Shown here: positions 1 to 8,386 of the stretch, piece by piece | Position numbering within the stretch: the stretch's first letter is position 1 | How the letters are laid out: every line of letters starts with the position of its first letter | From: Selenomonadaceae bacterium | Lineage (GTDB): Bacteria; Bacillota; Negativicutes; Selenomonadales; Selenomonadaceae | DNA: 64,000 nt | Assembly: GCA_017549815.1 (NCBI GenBank) | Contig: JAFYNH010000021.1 | Location: forward strand, 25,120-89,119 | Direction: 5' to 3' | Notes under the pieces: generated by a model | Told to the model about the DNA's origin: nothing | Database searches by the model: none | The model's input: the letters and a program-made list of their open reading frames with translations, nothing else | Program-made: the position numbers and the translations under genes

Positions 1-3000
1 GCCATTTCCGCCCTTGAGTGTGTCATTGCCTTTGTCGCCTATCAAAGTATCATTGCCCGTCCCGCCAATTACACTGTTTGCATTGGAATTCGCCGTTATT
101 TTAAGGTCGCGAGTGACAGCCGAAGCGTTTATCATCTTCATCGTATTGGCATAATCTGACAAGTCAAAGCTGTCCTCTGTATAATTTTCCGTAAGAATGA
201 CAGTTTTGCCGCTGACTTCGACGGCAGAAATTGTATCGCCGTAAGTTTTTTTCGCGCCGCCCTCAATATAGCTTACAACCTTATCAGCCGCACCCTTGAC
301 GCTTATTTTTCCGCTCCCGACTGTGAAGATAACATTTTTGCCGTTCGTCTTAATCGTGCTGACTTTGCCATTACTAATTTTAATCGTATCCTCTTCCTTG
401 TAATCGGTGATAACGTCGTTGCCATCGCCTTTTGCATAAAGGAAAACGTCCGAACCTTCGCCACCTGTCAAGCTGTCGTTGCCCTTGCCGCCTATGAGCG
501 TATCATTGCCCGCGCCGCCGTCAATGTTATTCATCAGCTTGTTGCCAGTAATTTTTATGTCGTGAAGAACAGCCGCCGCGTTTATCGTTTGAATTAAATC
601 GCCGTAATTCGCAACGTCAAAGCTTTCCTTCAAGTAGCTCGGCAAAAGTTTAATCGTCGCGCCGCTTATGATCACGTCGGATTTGGAATGCGTATGCTCG
701 CCGTTCTTATCAGCATAAGTAAATACTTTATCTTTGCCGTCTATAATAGTGATTTTCCCACTCCCGACAGTAAATATAACGTCATTGCCGCTAGTTGTAG
801 CGTTCGCGGTGCCCGAAGCTATTTTGAGAGTGTCATTTTCATCAAAGCCGCTAATCGTATCGGAGCCGTCGCCCGAATTATAAACAATGACATTATTTTT
901 CGCGGCAGAGCTTAGGCTTACTAAATCATTGCCCTTGCCAGCGTTTATTGTCGTCTTACTACCCGCAACTTTGACGGTATCATCATTTGTTCCGACGACG
1001 ATTGAAAGATTATTTCCCTTGCTAGTTATGGCGTCTTTGTTAGCTCCACCTTTTATCGTAGCATTTGAATAATCGTCTTTCGCAAAGCTGAATTCATAGC
1101 CCTTACCGTTGGTTGTCACAGTTTTAGACGAACCTATAATACTTTTTGGTATCGTGATGACTTTGCCCTTAACGGAAATGCCTTTGGCAGACTTGACGCC
1201 GCTGATTGTTGCAAGGGTCGTGGCGGCTTTTTCTTTCGAGTAAGTAATAACGTTATTTGCGAGGATATAACCCGCCGTCGTCGAAGCTGATTTGTAAGTC
1301 GCGACCTTATTTTTATATGACCAAGCCACCGTTGTAGTTTTAGGCGTCGCAACACCATTGCCAAGCGCAAGGGTATATCCGTCGTTTATCGTAACTTTAT
1401 TGGTGCCGAGTGCCGCCTTTGGAACGGTAACGACTTTTCCGCTAATAGAAAGATCGCTTGCCGACTTGACGCCTTTAACCGTGATTAAATTTTCGATAGT
1501 CTTATTGGAATAAGTTATGGTGTTGTTGGCAAGTGTGTAACCTGCCGTTGTCGTCTTATCATAAGTTGCTGTCGAGTTATTGAGGCTCCAAGCTTTAGTC
1601 GTTTTCGGCTTAACAACGTCGGAGCCGAGTGCGAGTTTATAATCTCTGTTAATCGTAACCTTGTCCGCGTTCAAAGCCGCCGCCCCGACCGTTACAACTT
1701 TGCCGCTAATTGAAAGCGCGTTTGTCGATTTAACGCCGCTGATTGTGAATAAAGTATCGCCGCCACTTGCCGCGCTATAAACGATTTGATTATTGGTGAG
1801 TTGATAACCTGCGCTGATTGCCGCCGTTTTATAAGTAGCAGTTGATCCGCTAAGCGTCCAGCCTGCCTCCGTAGTTTCGGGCGGTTTCACGTCATTTGCC
1901 AAAGCTAAAGTATAACCACTACTGATTGTGACGTTTGAGTTATTAAGAGATTTTGCCGCTACCGTCACTGTTGAGCCGTTCAAAGAAAGTCCGTCGAGAG
2001 ACTTAACTCCGTTGATTTTAATTTGCGCGTTGTTACTTGTGCCGTAAGTGGCAGTGGTGCCGTTAAGCCGCCAAATTGGGAGTTCAAGAGGAACATTTTC
2101 AACGCCTTTTATGTTTATTTTTCCCAAACTTGCCGCGCCAATCAAAAGTATCGAACCGTCGCCAGTATAGACAATAACGTCGTTGCCGCTCGCAAGTGTT
2201 GTATAAGTATCCGTGCCGCCGCCGATTTTCAAAGTCGAAGTAGCGTTGAAACCGACAATGGTATCATTACCGTCGCCCGTCGCATAATTGAATAAAACGT
2301 TCGTGCCACTATTGCTAATTTCATCGTTTCCTTCGCCGCCGAAAATGGAAGCGTTTAAGCCGCTGTTCCAAATGTTATCTTCGCCACTGCCGCCATTAAG
2401 CAAGACATTATTGCCGTCATTGTTTTTAAGAACGTCATTGCCAGAGCCGCCGTCGATTGTAACATTACTACCGCCGATTTCAGAATATTCTCCTTCTTCG
2501 TCGACGCCATAATATCCGTTAATGATAGTATCGTTATCTGCGCCGCCCGTGATTGTAGAATCGGAACCACGATTTGAAATGTTATCTGCGCCGTCGTCGC
2601 CAGAAATGGTTGCCCCTTCGCCTTCATTATAAATGGTGTCGTTGCCCGTGCCACCTTTGATTAAAGGTTTTTTGCCGTCGTCGTTGGCGACGAATGCATA
2701 ATTTCTGATAATGTCATTTCCAGCCCCGCCGTCAATCGTGACATTTGAGCCGCCATAATATTCATCTTCATCATCATCGCGACCGTTGTTAAGGGTATCG
2801 TTATCTGCGCCGCCCGCGATTGAAACGTTCGAGCCGCGATTGAAAACGGTATCTTCATCGGTGCTTCCGTCAAGCGTAACATTCGCGCTGTAATTTTCAA
2901 TGTAATCACGACCTGAACCCGCGTCGATTTTAACTTCTGAACCACTGTTATGAATTGTATCGTTGCCTTCAAGTGCTTGAATTTTAACTCCTGTATCGGC

Positions 3001-4767
3001 GTTGGTAATATCATCAGCTTTTTCCGTATACTTAATAACAATGCTCATGGGTATGGTGTACTCGGAGCTTTTCTCGTTAGCGTTCATGACGTTTATCGTA
3101 TTGAGCCGCCCGATATTTCTAAGAATGACGTTGTTTGTGCCAATCGTCAAGGTAGCGTTCGTACCGTCGGCAAATCCGCTTGAAATACTATTGCCCGACA
3201 TGATTTGCAAAATGCTTGACGAGTTAAAACCTTCGATAGTGTCGTTACCGCCCTCATATTGGAAAAGAACATTTGCACCACTGTTGGTTATGTAATCGTC
3301 ATCTGTTCCGCTGTTAATTGAGGCATCGGAGCTAACGTTCGTTATATCATTATTTCCCGCACCGGCGAAAATGGAAGCATTTAAGCCAGAGTTGTAAATA
3401 GTATCGTTTCCGTCGCCGCCGTAAATTTCGACATTCAAACCGCTGTTCCAAATGTTATCGTCGCCACTGCCGCCATTGAGCGATACATTTTCGCCACGAT
3501 TGTTTTTAAGAACGTCATCGCCTGCGCCGCCGTCGATTATAACGTTATTACCGCCTACTTCCGAATAGTCTTCGCCGTCCTCGTCGACACCGTAATATCC
3601 GTTAATGATAGTATCGTTATCTGCGCCGCCCGTGATTGTAGAATCGGAACCACGATTTGAAATGTTATCTGCGCCGTCATCGCCAGAAATGTTTGCCTCT
3701 TCGCCTTCATTATAAATGGTGTCGTTGCCCGTGCCACCTTTGATTAAAGGTTTTTTGCCGTCGTCGTTGGCGACGAATGCATAATTTCTGATAATGTCAT
3801 TGCCAGCCCCGCCGTCAATCGTGACATTTGAGCCGCCATAATATTCATCTACATCATCATTGCGACCGTTGTTAATGGTGTCGTTTGCGTCGTTTCCCAT
3901 TATCAAAACGTTCGAGCCGAGATTGAAAACGGTATCAGTATCAGTGCCGCCGTCTATCGTCACGTTCGAGTCGGAATTTTCAATGTAATCACGACCTGCG
4001 CCAGCATCGATTGAAACTTCTGAATTGCTGTTATGAATTGTATCGTTGCCTTCAAGTGCTTGAATTGTAACTCCCGCATCGGCGTTGGTAATATCATCAG
4101 CTTTGTCCGTATACTTAATAACAATGGGCGGCAAAGTGTATTCAGAGCTTTCCGCGTTGGCGTTCATGACATTTATCTTATTGAATCGCCGCCCGATATT
4201 TTTAAGGATGACGTTGTTTGTGCCAATCGTCAAGGTGGCGTTCGTACTGTCGGCAAATCCGCTTGAAATACTATTGCCCGACATGATTTGCAACGTGCTT
4301 GACTCGTTGAAGCCTTCGATAATGTCGTTGCCACCCTCATATTGGAAAAGAACATTTGCGCCGCTGTTGGTGATTGAGTCGTCACCCGTGCCGCCGTCGA
4401 TTGAAACTTCGGAGCCATCGTTGGAAATTCTATCGTCGCCCGCGCCGCCGTTAATCGTGACGTTTGAACAGCTCCAGCCGTTCCAAATGGAATCGTTGCC
4501 CGCACCGCCGCTGATTGAAACGTTCGCGCCGTAATTGGTTATGATATCGCTACCGTCGCCGCCTTCTATCGTCGACTCGGTGCCCAAGTTGTTGATTGCG
4601 TCGTCGCCGTCCCCGCCCGTTATCGTAACGTTCACGCCGAAGTTGTTAATGGAATCGTTTCCCGCGCCGCCGTTGATTGTTACCGAGTTGCCTTCATTTT
4701 CAATCGAATCGTTGCCTGCGGTACCCGAAACAAGAATGCCTGATTCGTCGTTATACAAATCCGCCAT
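1..4767 (-). CDS. RTX-like secreted repeat protein, 3' truncated by window edge
   Basis: The frame is open from an ATG at 4767 to base 1 (1589 codons), so the C-terminus lies outside the window. A strong ribosome site (GGGGAGGA) precedes the ATG. There is no signal peptide. From the N-terminus, residues 1-120 and later blocks consist of an 18-residue repeat of the form GGxGNDxIxNxGxNVTIx, in which GGxGxD is the calcium-binding RTX signature. The middle (about bases 1140-2080) holds four roughly 92-residue repeats with a W-x-L-N...TATY...GY core. RTX blocks such as GGTGNDTLIGDKGND return near the left edge. Proteins of this type are normally exported by type I secretion using a C-terminal signal, which is not visible here. 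The role is probably adhesion or surface coating; this is inference. No transporter gene is nearby. Confidence 0.85.
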   Translation of the reverse strand, partial: MADLYNDESGILVSGTAGNDSIENEGNSVTINGGAGNDSINNFGVNVTITGGDGDDAINNLGTESTIEGGDGSDIITNYGANVSISGGAGNDSIWNGWSCSNVTINGGAGDDRISNDGSEVSIDGGTGDDSITNSGANVLFQYEGGNDIIEGFNESSTLQIMSGNSISSGFADSTNATLTIGTNNVILKNIGRRFNKINVMNANAESSEYTLPPIVIKYTDKADDITNADAGVTIQALEGNDTIHNSNSEVSIDAGAGRDYIENSDSNVTIDGGTDTDTVFNLGSNVLIMGNDANDTINNGRNDDVDEYYGGSNVTIDGGAGNDIIRNYAFVANDDGKKPLIKGGTGNDTIYNEGEEANISGDDGADNISNRGSDSTITGGADNDTIINGYYGVDEDGEDYSEVGGNNVIIDGGAGDDVLKNNRGENVSLNGGSGDDNIWNSGLNVEIYGGDGNDTIYNSGLNASIFAGAGNNDITNVSSDASINSGTDDDYITNSGANVLFQYEGGNDTIEGFNSSSILQIMSGNSISSGFADGTNATLTIGTNNVILRNIGRLNTINVMNANEKSSEYTIPMSIVIKYTEKADDITNADTGVKIQALEGNDTIHNSGSEVKIDAGSGRDYIENYSANVTLDGSTDEDTVFNRGSNVSIAGGADNDTLNNGRDDDEDEYYGGSNVTIDGGAGNDIIRNYAFVANDDGKKPLIKGGTGNDTIYNEGEGATISGDDGADNISNRGSDSTITGGADNDTIINGYYGVDEEGEYSEIGGSNVTIDGGSGNDVLKNNDGNNVLLNGGSGEDNIWNSGLNASIFGGEGNDEISNSGTNVLFNYATGDGNDTIVGFNATSTLKIGGGTDTYTTLASGNDVIVYTGDGSILLIGAASLGKINIKGVENVPLELPIWRLNGTTATYGTSNNAQIKINGVKSLDGLSLNGSTVTVAAKSLNNSNVTISSGYTLALANDVKPPETTEAGWTLSGSTATYKTAAISAGYQLTNNQIVYSAASGGDTLFTISGVKSTNALSISGKVVTVGAAALNADKVTINRDYKLALGSDVVKPKTTKAWSLNNSTATYDKTTTAGYTLANNTITYSNKTIENLITVKGVKSASDLSISGKVVTVPKAALGTNKVTINDGYTLALGNGVATPKTTTVAWSYKNKVATYKSASTTAGYILANNVITYSKEKAATTLATISGVKSAKGISVKGKVITIPKSIIGSSKTVTTNGKGYEFSFAKDDYSNATIKGGANKDAITSKGNNLSIVVGTNDDTVKVAGSKTTINAGKGNDLVSLSSAAKNNVIVYNSGDGSDTISGFDENDTLKIASGTANATTSGNDVIFTVGSGKITIIDGKDKVFTYADKNGEHTHSKSDVIISGATIKLLPSYLKESFDVANYGDLIQTINAAAVLHDIKITGNKLMNNIDGGAGNDTLIGGKGNDSLTGGEGSDVFLYAKGDGNDVITDYKEEDTIKISNGKVSTIKTNGKNVIFTVGSGKISVKGAADKVVSYIEGGAKKTYGDTISAVEVSGKTVILTENYTEDSFDLSDYANTMKMINASAVTRDLKITANSNANSVIGGTGNDTLIGDKGNDTLKGGNG
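2338..4443 (-). repeat. Tandem in-gene duplication, 1083-bp unit (361 aa)
   Basis: Two adjacent segments (about 2338-3360 and 3421-4443) align at a constant offset of 1083 bases. Matching landmarks are 2518/3601, 2950/4033 and 3171/4254. Long stretches are almost base-identical, including an interrupting non-RTX segment with the words LQIMSGNSISSGFAD. The offset is a multiple of three, so the reading frame is kept. This indicates a recent duplication inside the RTX-like gene; the outer boundaries are approximate. Confidence 0.85.
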
Positions 4768-4813
4768 AGAATCCTCCCCTTTCCTCAAACCTAAAAGCAC
4801 AATTTTTTTTGGC

Positions 4814-4843
4814 ATTATATCATATCATCTGAAAGTCTGTTAA
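4814..4843 (-). promoter_or_regulatory. Promoter of the RTX-like gene
   Basis: On the minus strand, TTAACA (4838-4843) and TATAAT (4814-4819) are separated by 18 bp, close to the housekeeping sigma consensus. The -10 box lies about 47 bp upstream of the ATG at 4767. It suggests the gene has its own promoter, separate from the flagellar operon upstream. Confidence 0.6.
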
Positions 4844-4881
4844 TCATTTTGAAAAATTTTTTATCAAACTTTAATCTTCAC

Positions 4882-4917
4882 GGCAAAAAAAATCCCGATT
4901 CATCATCGGGGATAATT
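4882..4917 (-). terminator. Intrinsic terminator of the flagellar operon
   Basis: The minus strand reads a stem ATCCCCGAT / ATCGGGAT with a short loop, followed by eight T residues, 15-45 bp after the flgJ stop. It separates the flagellar operon from the RTX-like gene. Confidence 0.8.
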
Positions 4918-4930
4918 TTTTCTTTAAAGC

Positions 4931-5332
4931 TTATCTATTTTGCGTGAGTTGTCTATAAATGAAATCCGCAAGTCCAATGCCGCCGCCTTCTGCCGCAACT
5001 TTCGTGAGTTCCTCGTTGTACATGTCGCGATAAATTTCCATTGCGTTATCGTCGCCGAAAAGTTTATTCTTCGGGACGGTCTTCCACATTTCGTTATACA
5101 TTAACTTCAGCATAATCGCTTCGAGTTGGACGCTGGCATCTTTTATTTCCTTATCACGCTTGGTAAGTTCATCGTCCGTCAGCGTCTTAATTTCACTCTT
5201 TTTTTCGAGTCTATCGGTCGCCTCTTTAAGTTGAGCTTGAAAGCTTGACTCGTCATTAATCATTTGCGCACCAGTCGCGCCCGTATTCGTCGAACTCATT
5301 TGCGGTATCAAATTCGCGCCGCTAATCTGCAT
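4931..5332 (-). CDS. flgJ: FlgJ-type flagellar rod-binding protein, single domain
   Basis: 133 residues. Residues about 60-130 match the rod-binding (FlgJ N-terminal) domain: a region rich in E/D/K leading to QLEAIMLKLMYNEMWKTVP, then a YRDMYNEELTK stretch and a C-terminal GIGLADFIYRQL helix. The family caps or scaffolds rod assembly in the periplasm. In enterobacteria FlgJ also carries a C-terminal muramidase domain of about 150 residues. Here that domain is absent, as in many other bacteria, so a separate enzyme must open the peptidoglycan. It is the last gene of the operon, 12 bp after flgI and just before a terminator. Confidence 0.85.
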   Translation of the reverse strand: MQISGANLIPQMSSTNTGATGAQMINDESSFQAQLKEATDRLEKKSEIKTLTDDELTKRDKEIKDASVQLEAIMLKLMYNEMWKTVPKNKLFGDDNAMEIYRDMYNEELTKVAAEGGGIGLADFIYRQLTQNR

Positions 5333-5344
5333 GTCAATCGCCCC

Positions 5345-6454
5345 TTAAATTATTTCCAATACGGCATGAATCGCCCCCGCCGCCTTCATCGCCTGCAAAA
5401 TCGAAATGCAATCGCGCGGCGTAGCTCCGACTGCGTTCAAAGCTCCAACAACGTCGCTAACGCTGGTCGTAGCGGGCAGAACTACTGAACTCGACATTTC
5501 TTCGCGAACGTCCGTTTCGTCATTGCTAACAACCATAGATGTGCCGTAAGAATAAGGAGCCGCTTGATAAGCCTCGTTTTCGCGCTCAATACGAATCGAC
5601 AAGCCGCCTTGAGTTATCGCGCATTCATCGACTCTGACATTACCGCCCATAACGATTGTACCTGTGCGCTCATTGACAACAACTTTAGCAATGGCGTCGG
5701 GAACAACGGGCAATTCCTCAATCGACGCAATGAATTGAACAATGTTAGCGCGATAGTAGCCCGGAATATTAATGTCAATACGACCGGGATTAGCCGCATG
5801 TGCAACGTTGCCATAAGCCGCATTAATTGCGTTGGTGACTCGCGACGCCGTTGTAAAATCAGCGTTCGATAAGCTTAAAGAAAGTTGTCCATTCCTGCCT
5901 AAATCGTCTTCGAGCGTCCGCTCAACGATAGCTCCGTTTGGAATATTGCCTGCCGTCGGGAAATTTTTTTGAACGCGATTATTGCCTTGTCCTGCAATGA
6001 AACCGCCCGTCGAAACCGAGCCTTGAGCGACTGCGTAAACGTCACCATTTGCCGCCAACAACGGCGTTTGCAAAAGTATTCCGCCTTGTATGCTGTCGGC
6101 GTCGCCCATTGAACTAACTGCAACGTCAATAGTATCGCCTTCGCGAATAAACGGCGGCAAAGTTGCAGTGACCATGACAGCCGCAACGTTCTTTGCCTTC
6201 CAATTTATAGCATCCACCGTTATTCCGAAACTCTTCAGCATTGAAACGGTTGAGTTAATCGTTTGCTTAATTTTGTCCGAATCGCCTGTGCCCGGTAAAC
6301 CCATAACTAAGCCGTAGCCTATGAGCTGGTTATTACGCACGCCCTGCACTTTAGCAATATCCTTTATCCGCGTGACTGCCGACTCCGCGAAGACTGTCGA
6401 AGTCATCAGCGCAAGGCAAGCTATCAGCGTCGCGATTGTTAAAATTTTTTTCAT
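5345..6454 (-). CDS. flgI: Flagellar P-ring protein FlgI
   Basis: 369 residues, normal for FlgI. A signal peptide (MKKILTIATLIACLALMTSTVFA) directs it to the periplasm. The mature start has the family motif RIKDIAKVQGVRNNQLIGYG, followed by GLPGTGDSD. The C-terminal half contains VVNERTGTIVMGG and the end matches the family (DVVGALNAVGATPRDCISILQAMKAAGA). FlgI forms the bushing ring around the rod in the peptidoglycan layer and occurs only in bacteria with an outer membrane. The start has a ribosome site AGGGGTGAT at good spacing. The upstream gap holds a short repeat. Confidence 0.95.
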   Translation of the reverse strand: MKKILTIATLIACLALMTSTVFAESAVTRIKDIAKVQGVRNNQLIGYGLVMGLPGTGDSDKIKQTINSTVSMLKSFGITVDAINWKAKNVAAVMVTATLPPFIREGDTIDVAVSSMGDADSIQGGILLQTPLLAANGDVYAVAQGSVSTGGFIAGQGNNRVQKNFPTAGNIPNGAIVERTLEDDLGRNGQLSLSLSNADFTTASRVTNAINAAYGNVAHAANPGRIDINIPGYYRANIVQFIASIEELPVVPDAIAKVVVNERTGTIVMGGNVRVDECAITQGGLSIRIERENEAYQAAPYSYGTSMVVSNDETDVREEMSSSVVLPATTSVSDVVGALNAVGATPRDCISILQAMKAAGAIHAVLEII

Positions 6455-6465
6455 GACATCACCCC

Positions 6466-6505
6466 TAAAAAGGAACTAGGAATTAGGAACTAGGGACTAG
6501 GGATT
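6466..6505. repeat. Dispersed short A/G-rich repeat (GGAACTA/GGAATTA units)
   Basis: Tandem 7-8 bp units (GGAACTA, GGAATTA, GGAACTA, GGGACTA, GGGATTA) fill most of the gap between flgI and the upstream small gene. The same word family occurs at 15391-15422, 24904-24990, 29318-29372 and 60066-60100. Confidence 0.6.
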
Positions 6506-6528
6506 AATTGTGCATTACGCATTGAAGT

Positions 6529-6735
6529 TTAGACTGCGCGGGCGGTCTTAAAATCGTCTTCCGTGACTTCTTCAAAATTCTCCGCGACAAAATTAATGCC
6601 GTAAACATACCAATCGTCGCCTTCGTCAAAGATAGCCCACGCTTCTCCCATATCGTCACAAAATTTTTCAGCCTCGTAATAACTGCCTTTAATAAAAGAA
6701 ACTCTTTGTCCGTCTCCTGTATACCTAAGTAGCAT
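6529..6735 (-). CDS. Small unknown protein in flagellar operon (68 aa)
   Basis: Not recognised. 68 residues from the ATG at 6735, chosen because GGGGTGAG lies just upstream; a longer frame to 6768 would run further into the preceding gene. The sequence is acidic and rich in aromatic residues (FCDDMGEAWAIFDEGDDWYVYGINF), with no signal peptide or membrane segment, so probably a small folded cytoplasmic domain. It overlaps the previous gene by 11 bp, implying translational coupling. It sits between flgH and flgI, which are usually neighbours, so a flagellum-related or parasitic insertion role are both possible. Confidence 0.7.
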   Translation of the reverse strand: MLLRYTGDGQRVSFIKGSYYEAEKFCDDMGEAWAIFDEGDDWYVYGINFVAENFEEVTEDDFKTARAV

Positions 6736-7099
6736 TGTTCTCACCCCAACGTTTTTCTTTGAATTCAACTTTGCCTATATTTTCGCATTGGTACCAATGA
6801 ATCTCTTTAACTTTTTCAGTTTGACCATCGGTTATAGTTGCCGTGCCGCGACATTTATACCAATCTTGAGCTTGCGTTTTTTCGCCATTCGGAAGAGGAT
6901 AAGTTTCAATGAGTCGTTTAATATCATGAATTTTTTCACCCGCCGCAATGACTTTAACTCCTGTGACTTTTGAGCCTTTTTTAATAAACCAAACACCGTC
7001 ACGCAATGTTTTTTCTGTCTGCACGAAAAATTTTTTCGCCATCGCGCTCAAGTCTCGTGGCAAAGTAAATTCTTCGCTGATTTTAATTTCGTTGTCCAT
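6725..7099 (-). CDS. Small unknown protein in flagellar operon (124 aa)
   Basis: Not recognised. 124 residues beginning one base after the flgH stop (TGACATG arrangement), so translationally coupled to flgH. No signal peptide or transmembrane segment. The sequence is lysine/glutamate rich, with two similar aromatic-Cys stretches, QDWYKCRGTATI and IHWYQCENIGKV, that may pair or bind a ligand. It overlaps the next small gene by 11 bp. The two appear to be a unit inserted into an otherwise standard flgG-A-H-I-J order. Confidence 0.75.
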   Translation of the reverse strand: MDNEIKISEEFTLPRDLSAMAKKFFVQTEKTLRDGVWFIKKGSKVTGVKVIAAGEKIHDIKRLIETYPLPNGEKTQAQDWYKCRGTATITDGQTEKVKEIHWYQCENIGKVEFKEKRWGENNAT

Positions 7100-7100
7100 G

Positions 7101-7676
7101 TCAGAAGAGGAAGTTGAAAATTTGCGTCAAGATACCCTGCCGCTGTTTAGCATTGAGAGGACCTTTGCCGTCAAATTTCAAAGTGGCGTCGGCAACCCTC
7201 GATGAGAGAACCGTATTATTCATGCTGACATCATCACGACGAATTATCCCGCGCAGAGTAATTTTATGTTCGTCGCGATTTTGCCAAATGGATTGTGTGC
7301 CCTCGATAACCATGTTGTCATTGGGCAGGACTTCGACGACCGTAACGGTTATTTGCCCGCTGTATCTGTTGGTGTCAACTGCCGAACCGTCTGCCTTGAA
7401 ATTATCGGAGCCGCTCGCCGAAAACGCCTTGATAAAATCGAAAATGCCCGTGCCCGTTCCAACACTAACCGAACCAGATTTGGAATTCGAGCGCGACTTA
7501 GTAGCCGTCTGCGTTGTCGTTTCGTTAATAACAATCGTTAAAATATCGCCAACGTTGCGAGCCTTTTTATCTGCATACCAACTGTTGCCATTGTCGACCC
7601 ATAACGATTTTGCTTCGACCGCGCCGCCCGCCATTACGAATGCCGCAATCAAAATCGCCGCAAAAAATTTCTTCAT
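7101..7676 (-). CDS. flgH: Flagellar L-ring protein FlgH, without lipobox cysteine
   Basis: 191 residues, somewhat shorter than the typical 220-235. The N-terminal 22 residues form a signal peptide (MKKFFAAILIAAFVMAGG...). Family motifs include ARNVGDILTIVINETT, the central GQITVTVVEVLPNDNMVIEG and WQNRDEHKITLRGIIRRDD. FlgH forms the outer-membrane ring and is classically a lipoprotein. Here there is no cysteine anywhere in the protein, so it cannot be lipidated in the usual way; cleavage is probably by signal peptidase I after VEA. It starts inside the end of flgA (ATGA overlap) with a GGAGGTGA ribosome site. Confidence 0.93.
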   Translation of the reverse strand: MKKFFAAILIAAFVMAGGAVEAKSLWVDNGNSWYADKKARNVGDILTIVINETTTQTATKSRSNSKSGSVSVGTGTGIFDFIKAFSASGSDNFKADGSAVDTNRYSGQITVTVVEVLPNDNMVIEGTQSIWQNRDEHKITLRGIIRRDDVSMNNTVLSSRVADATLKFDGKGPLNAKQRQGILTQIFNFLF

Positions 7677-8380
7677 AGTTTCACCTCCACCGTATGAGAA
7701 TCAATAACCTTTGCTGATAAAATTTTCTCCGAAGATTCATTCTTAACTTTGACTATCGAACCGACCCGTCCGCGTGTCAAGACAATTCCCGTCGCCGTCG
7801 CCCTTATCCCGCGATAATTTACGATAATCGTTACGCGCTGACTCGGATTAACCGCAACTGGCTGTTGAAAATAACTAAGTGAAACTGGTGAACCTGCGCG
7901 GACAAATCTGTGAGGAACAAGCCCTTCGACTTCCTTAGCGTCTCTGACATATTCGTTGCGCCCGTCAATCCTAACCTCCGCAAGATGAAAATCGCTCGCC
8001 GTAACGGGAACTTCAATTCGCAAATCGTGATTCGCAACAAGCAACATGTCATAAACCCTGACGCTCGCCGTAAAACTTACCGTCCGATAAGAGCGTCCAT
8101 TTACAAAAATTATCGTCCGCACAGGCGTTAAGCTCGTATAGTTTATCGCGGTCGGTAACTCCGCCTTTATGTCAATGACGCCTTCGGGCAATTTTATATC
8201 CATTGGATACTGAGTAAAAGAAATTTCGTGCCGACGATATTCGCCGCGTTCGGCAAGAGCATTTTCTAAAGCCTCCATAGCTATCGCTTGAAGTTCCGCG
8301 CCCGATACTGTGTATGCAAAAGCTCGCGGCGTCAAGCTCATAACAAAAATCAACGTCGCGAGTAAAAATAAGTTCTTCAT
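7673..8380 (-). CDS. flgA: Flagellar P-ring assembly chaperone FlgA
   Basis: 235 residues with an N-terminal signal peptide ending near PRAFA. The C-terminal half holds the SAF-type domain: VPVTASDFHLAEVRID, then GLVPHRFVRAGSPVSLSYFQ and the closing RGRVGSIVKVKNESSEKIL...VEV. FlgA is the periplasmic chaperone for FlgI. It lies directly between flgG and flgH; the 6-bp gap to flgG and the 4-bp overlap with flgH indicate one transcript. Confidence 0.92.
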   Translation of the reverse strand: MKNLFLLATLIFVMSLTPRAFAYTVSGAELQAIAMEALENALAERGEYRRHEISFTQYPMDIKLPEGVIDIKAELPTAINYTSLTPVRTIIFVNGRSYRTVSFTASVRVYDMLLVANHDLRIEVPVTASDFHLAEVRIDGRNEYVRDAKEVEGLVPHRFVRAGSPVSLSYFQQPVAVNPSQRVTIIVNYRGIRATATGIVLTRGRVGSIVKVKNESSEKILSAKVIDSHTVEVKL

Positions 8381-8386
8381 GTTAAA

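Noticed and set aside
688..4843. Open frames on both strands within the RTX-like gene
   Set aside because: All lie within the single open minus-strand frame 1-4767 and arise from its repetitive codons.
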